Part shown: piece by piece, positions 44,617 to 52,523 of the stretch
Layout of the letters: the number at the start of each line of letters is the position of its first letter
Position numbering within the stretch: the stretch's first letter is position 1
NCBI GenBank assembly: GCA_015229115.1
Contig: JADGCH010000005.1
Location: forward strand, 1-59,547
Origin: Magnetococcales bacterium
Lineage (GTDB): Bacteria > Pseudomonadota > Magnetococcia > Magnetococcales > JADGCH01
Length of the DNA: 59,547 nucleotides
Direction of reading: 5' to 3'
Made by a program: the position numbers and the translations under genes
Notes under the pieces: model-generated
What the model saw: only the letters and a program-made list of their open reading frames with translations
Database searches by the model: none
What the model was told of the DNA's origin: nothing

Positions 44617-45801
44617 CTAAACTCTCCGCGTCAGATGGATGTAACCGCGCGTACCGTCGCACAGGGCATCGGCCAGACTTTCCTGATGGGATGGTTTGCG
44701 CAGCAAGGTCTCTTCAGATGGATTGGTCATGAAAGCCAGTTCAACCAGTACGGAAGGGACATCGGGCGCTTTCAGGACAGCAAAACTGGCTTGTTTGACG
44801 TGACGGTAATGGAGTCGCATGGTGGGAATATTGCCCAGCGACCCCAACAGCTTTTGTCCCAGTACCAGGGATCGGTTGATCGAGTGACGCTGGGACAGAT
44901 CCATCAGCAACTCGGCGACATCGGGCGCAACATCCTGATCGAGATTGATACCACCGATCAGATCGGAGCTGTTCTCGCGTGATACCAGGTTGCGGATGGC
45001 ACGATCCGGCGATGGCTTGCCTCGTTCTGACAGACAGTAGACCGAGGCACCACGTGCTGACTGGATGTGAAAGGCATCGGCATGCAGACTCATGAACAGA
45101 TCAGGATGGTGGCGTCTGGCAATGGCGACACGCTGGTGCAGTGAAACGAAATAGTCGCCTTTGCGGGTCAGATGGGCCTGATAGCCAGGCATGCTATTGA
45201 TGCGGTTAGCCAACTTGCGTGCCACTGAAAAGACGATGTCCTTCTCCAGTGTTCCCTGCGGTCCAATGGCTCCCGGATCTTCACCACCATGGCCAGGATC
45301 AATGACGACGGTGACCTCGCTATTGCGTCTGGAGCGGGTACGACTGTTGCGTTCTTCCTGCTGTGCCTCGGTTGCCTCCCGACGGAACAGATCGACAATG
45401 AGCCGATCCCCTTTGTTACCAGTCGCCTTCATCATGAAGGAGCGTGGCCGAACGTCATTCTTGAGTTCCATAACGGCGCGGATGACCCCAGGACGTACCG
45501 TTGTCAAACGCATGTCGCGGACAACGGTATCCGTCAACAGGTCGCGATTGAGCAAGGTGTCCCACTCGGCATCACGCAGCTCCAGTACCAGACGTTCCGG
45601 ATCAGACAGGCGTGTCAGATTATGGGCTACCGATGGGCGGTCAAGCTCCAGTACAATACGGGTATGATCGGGTGCGTTCCATAAACGCACATCAGTCACC
45701 CGACAGCCAGCGGCTGCCTGAGCTGGAGAGAATGGCAGCCACAGGCCGCTGGCTGACAGCGCCAATGTTTGTAACAGGAGACGACGATCCACATTCACCA
45801 T
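44617..45801 (-). CDS. amiC: N-acetylmuramoyl-L-alanine amidase (AmiC-type)
   Basis: Cuts the amide bond between MurNAc and the stem peptide during daughter-cell separation. The 395-residue protein has a Tat-like signal (VDRRLLLQTLALSAS), an AMIN domain (VLELDRPSVAHNL, VVRDMRLTTVRP) that directs it to the septum, and an Amidase_3 domain with VIDPGHGGEDPGA for zinc His, HLTRKGDYF, MSLHADAF and VLVELAFMTN for the catalytic Glu. ATG at 45801 chosen over a longer open frame to 45849. Confidence 0.93.
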   Translation of the reverse strand: MVNVDRRLLLQTLALSASGLWLPFSPAQAAAGCRVTDVRLWNAPDHTRIVLELDRPSVAHNLTRLSDPERLVLELRDAEWDTLLNRDLLTDTVVRDMRLTTVRPGVIRAVMELKNDVRPRSFMMKATGNKGDRLIVDLFRREATEAQQEERNSRTRSRRNSEVTVVIDPGHGGEDPGAIGPQGTLEKDIVFSVARKLANRINSMPGYQAHLTRKGDYFVSLHQRVAIARRHHPDLFMSLHADAFHIQSARGASVYCLSERGKPSPDRAIRNLVSRENSSDLIGGINLDQDVAPDVAELLMDLSQRHSINRSLVLGQKLLGSLGNIPTMRLHYRHVKQASFAVLKAPDVPSVLVELAFMTNPSEETLLRKPSHQESLADALCDGTRGYIHLTRRV

Positions 45802-45853
45802 CGATGATATACCCCCACTTGCGTGACGTACCATATCCAAACGACACATCTTA

Positions 45854-45862
45854 TGCTATACT
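45854..45862 (+). promoter_or_regulatory. Possible extended -10 promoter for ubiG
   Basis: TGC followed by TATACT at 45857-45862 on the plus strand; there is no good -35. The leader to ubiG at 46004 would be about 135 bases. Confidence 0.35.
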
Positions 45863-46003
45863 TACGCACTGTAATCTGCGCCCATATCTTATAGGCTGCG
45901 TCCAGTCTACACGATTTTTATGGGTAGTGCACCTGCAACAGACCAAACGTGCCCTCAACCAAGCAAAAAATACACCAGTAAGGCGACTACGGAGAAAAGA
46001 TCG

Positions 46004-46720
46004 ATGTCTACGGTTGATCCAGCTGAGTTAACCCGATTTGAGCAAGTGGCCCACGAGTGGTGGGATCCAGATGGCCATTTCAAGCCCCTGCACCAGATTA
46101 ATCCGTTACGTCTTGCCTACATTCGTACCCATCTGGCTGGTGCTCCAGAGGCTTCTCTGGAACGGTTGACCCTGCTCGATATTGGTTGTGGTGGGGGGAT
46201 TCTGTCAGAATCGCTGGCTCAGTGTGGTGCTTGTGTTACGGCCATTGACCGGTCCGACAAAATTATTGCGGTAGCACAGGCCCATCAGCGTGACAGTGGT
46301 TCATCGGTTCAGTACCGGGTTATTGACACGGGCAGCCTTGCGCTGGAACAGCCAGCAGCCTTCGACGCCGTATTGGCCATGGAAGTGCTGGAGCATGTTG
46401 CCGATATCCCTTTGTTCCTGCGTGAATGTGCCAGTTTGGTTAAGCCGGGCGGACATCTTTTTTTCTCAACCATCAATAAGACGTGGCGTGCCTGGCTGCT
46501 GGCCATTGTTGGTGCTGAATATGTACTGGGTTGGTTGCCGCGTGGGACCCACCAATTCAACAAGCTGGTGCCACCTGCCACTGTTGCCGATCATCTGCGC
46601 TCTTGCCAGATCCAGTTGCAGCATTTATCCGGGATCAGTTACCACCCGCTGCGGCAACAATGGCATCTTAGCCGTGATCTGAGTGTCAATTATCTTGGCG
46701 TGGGGACCAGGGCCACCTGA
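46004..46720 (+). CDS. ubiG: Ubiquinone biosynthesis O-methyltransferase
   Basis: Carries out both O-methylations in ubiquinone synthesis. 238 residues with FEQVAHEWWDPDGHFKPLHQINPLRLAYI near the front, LLDIGCGGGILSESLA as SAM motif I, VLAMEVLEHV and FSTINKTWRAWLLAIVGAEYVL. GGAG stands nine bases before the ATG at 46004; the open frame to 45920 is not needed. It overlaps the opposite membrane-protein gene by 31 bp at its end. Confidence 0.96.
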   Translation: MSTVDPAELTRFEQVAHEWWDPDGHFKPLHQINPLRLAYIRTHLAGAPEASLERLTLLDIGCGGGILSESLAQCGACVTAIDRSDKIIAVAQAHQRDSGSSVQYRVIDTGSLALEQPAAFDAVLAMEVLEHVADIPLFLRECASLVKPGGHLFFSTINKTWRAWLLAIVGAEYVLGWLPRGTHQFNKLVPPATVADHLRSCQIQLQHLSGISYHPLRQQWHLSRDLSVNYLGVGTRAT

Positions 46721-47013
46721 CGATTGGGGACCTCCTGCTGGATCAGCCTGACCTGTCGTTGCAACGTACCACGCCGGTGAAAGAACAGCAGCTCCTGCGG
46801 TCCGTTGTCGTCCATACTTTCAACCAGTGCCACGACACCACCGTTGTCAATCGGGATGATGGTGCTGATGCGTCCAGATACCACCAGATCAAGCGTTGTG
46901 GCTATGGGGGGTGGGGTATCGCCCGATGGCAGTACGGCATTGGTGATCAGAGCACCCAATCCGGCCAGAATCATAAAGGCCCCGGCAATCACCAGCGTTT
47001 TCAGTATATTCAT
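46690..47013 (-). CDS. Small membrane-anchored protein (DUF6476-like)
   Basis: 107 residues: a membrane helix at about 4-26 (LKTLVIAGAFMILAGLGALI), then a short soluble part with TTLDLVVSGRIST, IIPIDNGGVVALVES and RQVRLIQQE. Proteins of this form (DUF6476) occur in alphaproteobacteria; function unknown. It follows lolA by 14 bases on the same strand and is probably cotranscribed with it. Confidence 0.75.
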   Translation of the reverse strand: MNILKTLVIAGAFMILAGLGALITNAVLPSGDTPPPIATTLDLVVSGRISTIIPIDNGGVVALVESMDDNGPQELLFFHRRGTLQRQVRLIQQEVPNRQVALVPTPR

Positions 47014-47027
47014 TGTTGTATTACCTA

Positions 47028-47660
47028 TTATTCATGAATAATATCAACCTCTTTGGGAGGTATGAAGTTAAACTGCTTGCTATCTATGGGCTGATTGGTG
47101 CGCATGTGATTGAATGTGAACCAGGATCGGTGCCCCATGGTGTCAGCCACCATCAGTCCTAACAGCCGCTCCTGTTGCGGATCGAGGGCAATGGCGATCT
47201 CATGGATCGATTTGTCATCACGTTTTGGTTTGAGGTGGATGGCAGGCACCTGCCAGTGGCTGTTGGTTTTGACTTCCCAATCGAACATTTCCGCAATGCG
47301 TACGCCGGAGACGAGAAAGGCAGCGGGTGTCTCATACAGGGCTTTGGCTGTACTGCGGGTCGCTTGACGCAAATCGGGCTCGTAGTACCAAATTTCCTCA
47401 CCATTAGAAACGACCAGCTGCTTGAAGGGTTGCTGGTAGTCCCAGCGAAAGCGGCCTGGCTTGGCAGCGACAAAATGGCCCGTGTTTTCACGCAGCTGCC
47501 TGGATCCCTCTTCCTCAATCTGCTGAACGAATTCTCCCTCAATACTCTTAAGTTGATCGGTAAATCGTTGCAACCGTTCTACCGCTTGTCCTGTTTCTGC
47601 TGCTTGCAGTGGCGATAGCCACCCCAGCAACAGGGCACAAAGCAACCCATGCTTGTTCAA
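47028..47660 (-). CDS. lolA: Outer-membrane lipoprotein carrier LolA
   Basis: Periplasmic chaperone that carries lipoproteins from LolCDE to LolB. 210 residues with a signal peptide ending PLQAAE, then LKSIEGEFVQQI, GHFVAAKPGRFRWDYQQPFKQLVVSNGEEIWYY-type strands, characteristic of LolA. The order lolA then a small membrane protein on one strand is intact. Start has GGAAAAAA ahead. Confidence 0.93.
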   Translation of the reverse strand: MNKHGLLCALLLGWLSPLQAAETGQAVERLQRFTDQLKSIEGEFVQQIEEEGSRQLRENTGHFVAAKPGRFRWDYQQPFKQLVVSNGEEIWYYEPDLRQATRSTAKALYETPAAFLVSGVRIAEMFDWEVKTNSHWQVPAIHLKPKRDDKSIHEIAIALDPQQERLLGLMVADTMGHRSWFTFNHMRTNQPIDSKQFNFIPPKEVDIIHE

Positions 47661-47801
47661 GGCAATTTTTTCCTTTCCTGGTTCCGGTCTTTTAAGTCGC
47701 TATGGGGCTCTACAGCGCCAGTAAGCCATCGTGTCGGCCATTGTGCCCGATTGGCATGATGTTGGCAACGTCCCGGGTAACCAACAATCTTCTGGGAAGG
47801 A

Positions 47802-48875
47802 ATGGCCATGGGTATTATCGTTAATTTACAAAGTAATTTGGCAGTCCATAACACCGCAACGCTGCTGTCGCGCAAGCCATCGAATCTCATTGCTGAATTG
47901 GCCCATTATCAGAAAAAGACCGAACAGCTGAAACGCATCTACGATCTGCATAAGCGGTTGTCGCAAAAGCTTGATCTCAGTTCCATGGTGGAGGAGTTTT
48001 CGATCTGGCTGGCCGGCTATCTGGATCACGAACTGGTGGCCTACCGCCACTGGCGTCGTGGTCGTTCGCATATGACCTGTTCCAGCCATGGGCCGAAGCG
48101 GCAGGAATTGATGACCATGGCGCAAGAGATTATGCAGCAGCCGCCGGTTGCTGAGTATCGCACTGGCACACTGGCTCTGTCGACTACGGAAGAGCCGGAT
48201 GCCAGCCTCAACTATTTCATGCGTCCGCTCGATCCAGCCGGGGCCGATGACCTGTTCCTGCTGATTGCCAGGGAAGATCAGCAGCTTCAGGAGCAGGAAG
48301 CCCATCAGTTCTGGCATACCTTCCTGAACGACATGGCCGAGGAATTGCGTCTACCCCTGGAACGGGCCCTGATTTATGAGGATCTGTACGATCAGGCGCG
48401 GCGTGACCTGTTGACCGGTCTGGTCAATCGCCGAGTGTTTGAGGAGCGTATTGAACATGAAATGGCCAATGCGCAGCGTTACAAGCATTCATTGGTCATG
48501 GCGGCTCTTGATCTGGACCACTTCAAGCAGATCAACGACCGTATGGGCCATGCTGAGGGTGATGAGGCGCTGCGCCGCGTCTCGCAGGTGTTGCGTGACG
48601 GGATCAGGGATTCCGATATTCTGGCCCGGATTGGTGGTGATGAGTTTGCCCTGTTGCTGCCCAACACGCCATTGACTAGTGCCTACCATTTGACCCTGCG
48701 ATTGTGCCAAGCGGTATCCGATCTGGGTATCCATGCTCCGCAGTCACCGGCCTTGGGAGTCAGTATTGGACTGGCTTGCTGGAAATATGGCACCCCCCAT
48801 GAGGAGTGGAAAAATCAGGCCGATCAGGCGCTCTATCGGGCCAAGGCAGCTGGCCGTTGTTGTGTTTCCCTGTAG
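47802..48875 (+). CDS. GGDEF-domain protein (diguanylate cyclase)
   Basis: The 357-residue protein has an unannotated N-terminal part of about 195 residues with a helical linker, then a GGDEF domain: [36 protein letters not shown] and [11 protein letters not shown], all active-site residues in place. In contrast to the REC-GGDEF at 10.6 kb it should make c-di-GMP. Two ATGs (47802 and 47808) follow GGGAAGGA; the choice is open. No RxxD inhibition site was seen just before the GGDEF. Confidence 0.9.
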   Translation: MAMGIIVNLQSNLAVHNTATLLSRKPSNLIAELAHYQKKTEQLKRIYDLHKRLSQKLDLSSMVEEFSIWLAGYLDHELVAYRHWRRGRSHMTCSSHGPKRQELMTMAQEIMQQPPVAEYRTGTLALSTTEEPDASLNYFMRPLDPAGADDLFLLIAREDQQLQEQEAHQFWHTFLNDMAEELRLPLERALIYEDLYDQARRDLLTGLVNRRVFEERIEHEMANAQRYKHSLVMAALDLDHFKQINDRMGHAEGDEALRRVSQVLRDGIRDSDILARIGGDEFALLLPNTPLTSAYHLTLRLCQAVSDLGIHAPQSPALGVSIGLACWKYGTPHEEWKNQADQALYRAKAAGRCCVSL

Positions 48876-48898
48876 CATAAACGAGAGGCATCTGAAAG

Positions 48899-51007
48899 AT
48901 GGTGGATACTGCCGTGGATAGAGGTCAAACGATCGTTGACGGACGCTACCGGATTCGTGCAGAGTCCGTTTCCCACCCAACGGGGCGAATGATTCCAGCG
49001 CAGGATACTGAAAGCGGTGAGGAGGTTCTGCTCAAGGAAATTCCCGTCGTACTTTCCAGCCATTTTGAGCACTATTTCACCGAATTCAAGCGTCGTTTCC
49101 ATCTGTTGCAGTCGTTGCGCCATCCCGCTATCACGTTGCCGTTGTCCCATGTGTACGATCGGTCATTGGATCGACACTTTCTGGTGTTCAAGTCAGAGAC
49201 CGGTCCATCGTTGCGCGATTATCTGAAACAGCAGCCTCAGGGTCGCATGCCAGTTACCGAAGTGATGGAGTTGGGGCAACGCATCGCTTCAGCACTGGAT
49301 TATGCCCATCTGCAGGGCGTGGTGTGTGGTGGGCTGCTGATGGACAACGTCATCATGCAAGCCGACCAGCAGATCCGCTTGTCTGGATGTCTTGATCATG
49401 AACTTTACACACTGTTGCTACGGATCGAGACAACAATCCAGGCGGATATGACCGACTATATCCAGCACCATATGGTGCCGGAACAGTGGCTACTGATTCG
49501 GGATCAAGGGGGCAGCCGGCAGGTACGACCTTATTATCACCATGGCCAGGTGAGGTTATTACCGGCAAGACCAACGGTTGAGAGCGATATCTATGCTCTG
49601 GCGGCGTTGCTGTATGAACTGCTGACGGGACAGCCCCCTTTTACCATGGCCGATCTGCTATCCCGTTTGGCAGCAGCAGGTGATCAAGCCGGGACGGCGC
49701 CAGCTGTGACAACGGTGCTGGGTGAGAGGGGTGAGCAACTGTTGCAACAGGCCTTGGCGATCAACCCCCAGCAACGCCCCAAGCGGGCTGGAGCCTGGAT
49801 GCGGTTGCTGGAAGGGGAGGTGCAGATGGCTCTGCTGACCCGTCTCACCAGAACCGCTCCGACAGCAGCGGTTGAGCGGGAAGAGGTGGTTGTGGCGCCG
49901 TCACAGCCGGAGCCCCAGCCCCAGCAACCGGAGGAGATACCGGAGTTTACCGTCTCTCCAGCAGAGATGATGGCACCCACGCAACGTGTACCGCCAAAAT
50001 CATCGCAGCAACGTTGGTTACGATCGCATCGGTTGTTGGCAGCATCGCTCGCGGCGGTTGCCCTGACCGGTGTTTTGGGCTGGAAGATGTTTTGGCCCGG
50101 GGTAGCTGATGAGAAAAGTGCTGCTGAGATGCGCGATCTGGTACGTTCTGCTGATCGTGATCGGGACGCCTTTCAGATGACCATGAACTCTGGCACTTAC
50201 GCCTACGATAAATATCGTGAGGCTCTGCGGCGTGACCCCGGCAACAACGATGCTCGCAAGGGCATGACCGTTGTGGCCGAGAAATATGCCCAGCTGGCTC
50301 AGGTGGCGATTGGTAATCTGGCTGATATGGCCATTCATGCACCTATGGCAGGTGGCGATGCCATGATCGCAGACGAATTGCGGCGCAAGCAGAGGGAGCT
50401 GGATGAGCAGCATCAGCGCATGGCGCAACTGGAAGCGCGGTTGCGTGAAGTGGAGCCTAAAGTAGCACGCTTGGGTGAACTGGAAGAAAAAATCCTGGTA
50501 GGACAACAGGAACGTGAACAAATGGCCGAGTTGACACAGCGCCTGCAGCGTACTCAAGAGGCCATGTCCCGTACCGCTCAGGTGGATCATCGTAAAGAGG
50601 CACGCGCAATCATTCCACCGGCGACGCCAGCACCAGGGCTTAGGGTTGAGGAAGGAACGAAGCCGGTTCAGGAAGCTAGGGTAGTGGCAGCGCTACCTCA
50701 AACAGCGCCGTTACCCGACCAGACTGCCGCGACAGCGCCGCCGCCGGTTGGCTCTGGTTATGCCATTCAGGTTGGAGCGTTCGGAGACGCACGCGTTGCC
50801 AGTGGTGTGGGGCAGCGTTTGAGTGCCATGACCATAGTGGGTAGTCCCAAGCTGGCGGTATTCCAGCAGGTAGCGGACGTGCGTGGCCAAACCTATCACC
50901 GTGTTCGTACCGGTCCCTTTGCTACACGCGACGAAGCCGATCGGGTTATGCGCGCTTTGCAGCAGGAAGGCATGGTCGGCATGATCATCGCCCCTGGTGC
51001 TTGGTGA
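48899..51007 (+). CDS. Pseudokinase-transmembrane-coiled coil-SPOR protein
   Basis: The first 310 residues have a protein-kinase-like fold, with Lys46 in VLLKE kept, but the HRDxKxxN loop reads CGGLLMDN (143-150) and the DFG position reads GCL at 163-165, so the catalytic Asp and the metal-binding Asp are gone. A membrane helix follows at about 377-396, then a coiled-coil stretch of about 120 residues (RKQRELDEQHQRMAQLEARL) and a C-terminal SPOR domain (AIQVGAFGDARVASG ... YHRVRTGPFAT). SPOR binds septal, denuded peptidoglycan. A cell-division sensor or scaffold is inferred. Start ATG is 24 bases after the GGDEF gene; 3' end overlaps murE. Confidence 0.85.
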   Translation: MVDTAVDRGQTIVDGRYRIRAESVSHPTGRMIPAQDTESGEEVLLKEIPVVLSSHFEHYFTEFKRRFHLLQSLRHPAITLPLSHVYDRSLDRHFLVFKSETGPSLRDYLKQQPQGRMPVTEVMELGQRIASALDYAHLQGVVCGGLLMDNVIMQADQQIRLSGCLDHELYTLLLRIETTIQADMTDYIQHHMVPEQWLLIRDQGGSRQVRPYYHHGQVRLLPARPTVESDIYALAALLYELLTGQPPFTMADLLSRLAAAGDQAGTAPAVTTVLGERGEQLLQQALAINPQQRPKRAGAWMRLLEGEVQMALLTRLTRTAPTAAVEREEVVVAPSQPEPQPQQPEEIPEFTVSPAEMMAPTQRVPPKSSQQRWLRSHRLLAASLAAVALTGVLGWKMFWPGVADEKSAAEMRDLVRSADRDRDAFQMTMNSGTYAYDKYREALRRDPGNNDARKGMTVVAEKYAQLAQVAIGNLADMAIHAPMAGGDAMIADELRRKQRELDEQHQRMAQLEARLREVEPKVARLGELEEKILVGQQEREQMAELTQRLQRTQEAMSRTAQVDHRKEARAIIPPATPAPGLRVEEGTKPVQEARVVAALPQTAPLPDQTAATAPPPVGSGYAIQVGAFGDARVASGVGQRLSAMTIVGSPKLAVFQQVADVRGQTYHRVRTGPFATRDEADRVMRALQQEGMVGMIIAPGAW

Positions 51008-52517
51008 TGACAGCGGTTGCTACCTGCACATCATCAAAGGGGACACTGCCAGCCTGACTGACCTGCTGTCGTTCGTGGCCCTTGCCAGCAATGAGCACCA
51101 CATCGCCCGGTTGAGCCAGGGTCATGGCTTGGGTGATGGCTTGTTCCCGGTCAGCGATTTCATAACAGACGACCTCTCTGGGGTCGATGCCCTGCAGCAC
51201 AGCTTGACGGATGGTCGCTGCATTTTCACGACGAGGGTTATCATCGGTGACGATCACGATATCGGCCCATTGCGAGGCCACACGGCCCATCATGGGGCGT
51301 TTGGCATGGTCACGTTCACCGCCGCAGCCAAACACAACCATCACACGATGATCGGCAGCGATCAGGGTGCGTGTCGATCGCAACAGCTGTTCCAGCGCAT
51401 CCGGAGTGTGGGCGTAGTCCACGACAACGGCGAAGGGTTGTCCTGCCTGAATCAGCTGCATACGCCCGGGTGGCAGAGATATGGCGGTCAATCCAGCCGC
51501 GATGGTGTCCTCATCAAGACCAAGCCACAGAGCGGCTGCGGCTGCAGCCGTGGCATTGGCCACATTGAACAATCCAATCGTCGGTAAATAGAGCGGCCAG
51601 GAGCGACCTTGATGCCATAACAGGGCATGGGTTCCTTGCCAGCTGGTGTCGGTGACCTGCATGGTGATTACCCGATCGACCAGCTCTGGGCGGCCGTCAT
51701 GGATGGGTGAGGTTATGACGCGATAACCAAAGGCCGGAATCTGTTGCTCGTGGCAAATAGCCAGCAATGCCGGACTCCACGGATCATCGAGATAGATGAC
51801 AGCCCTGCGTGACATGTTGCGCTGAAACAGCTTGGCCTTGGCGGCAAAATAGGCCTGTTCAGAACCGTGATAATCCAGATGATCGCGGGTCAGGTTGGTA
51901 AACAGTGCCACGTCAAAGCGAAGCCCGGCAGTACGTTGCTGGTCCAGAGCATGCGAAGAGACTTCCATGGCTACGGCCTGACAACCGGCATCGACCATGC
52001 GACTCAGACACTGCTGCAATTGCACCGCACCCGGTGTGGTCATCGGGTTGTGTTCGATGTGGCCATCAGGCCAGATCATACCGGTGGTACCAATAATGCC
52101 ACAAGGCCACTGGGCCTGCCGCAGAATGGATGCCAGCATGAAGGTGGTGGTCGTTTTACCATTGGTGCCTGTAACGGCCATCGTGCGTAGCCCAGCACCA
52201 GGAGATCCAGCCAGCAGGGCAGCTAGAACACCCAGGGCCCAGCGTGGTTGTGGGTGGAGCAGTCTGGTGATGGACGGATCCAGAGCGGGCCATGAGGCAT
52301 CGGTTGCCTGTAAAATGGCCACTGCCCCGCGCGCCAGCGCGTCGTGGATGAAATGGCTGCCATCCTGTTGCCATCCTGGTCGTGCCACAAACAGCCAGCC
52401 CGGCTGGACCAGACGGGAATCATCGGTGATAGCGGTAATAACCCGATCGGGTCCAATTCGCGTTAACTGCGGGCAAGACTCCTGCAATTGACTGCATAGC
52501 ATGTGGTCATGATTCAC
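50985..52517 (-). CDS. murE: UDP-MurNAc-tripeptide ligase MurE
   Basis: Adds meso-diaminopimelate to UDP-MurNAc-Ala-Glu. 510 residues with GTNGKTTTTFML as the ATP loop, EVSSHALDQQR, FTNLTRDHLDYH and the DNPRREN motif that marks the DAP-type enzyme. Overlaps the pseudokinase-SPOR gene by 23 bp at its 3' end and lies six bases after ftsI. Confidence 0.96.
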   Translation of the reverse strand: MNHDHMLCSQLQESCPQLTRIGPDRVITAITDDSRLVQPGWLFVARPGWQQDGSHFIHDALARGAVAILQATDASWPALDPSITRLLHPQPRWALGVLAALLAGSPGAGLRTMAVTGTNGKTTTTFMLASILRQAQWPCGIIGTTGMIWPDGHIEHNPMTTPGAVQLQQCLSRMVDAGCQAVAMEVSSHALDQQRTAGLRFDVALFTNLTRDHLDYHGSEQAYFAAKAKLFQRNMSRRAVIYLDDPWSPALLAICHEQQIPAFGYRVITSPIHDGRPELVDRVITMQVTDTSWQGTHALLWHQGRSWPLYLPTIGLFNVANATAAAAAALWLGLDEDTIAAGLTAISLPPGRMQLIQAGQPFAVVVDYAHTPDALEQLLRSTRTLIAADHRVMVVFGCGGERDHAKRPMMGRVASQWADIVIVTDDNPRRENAATIRQAVLQGIDPREVVCYEIADREQAITQAMTLAQPGDVVLIAGKGHERQQVSQAGSVPFDDVQVATAVITKHQGR

Positions 52518-52523
52518 AATAAA

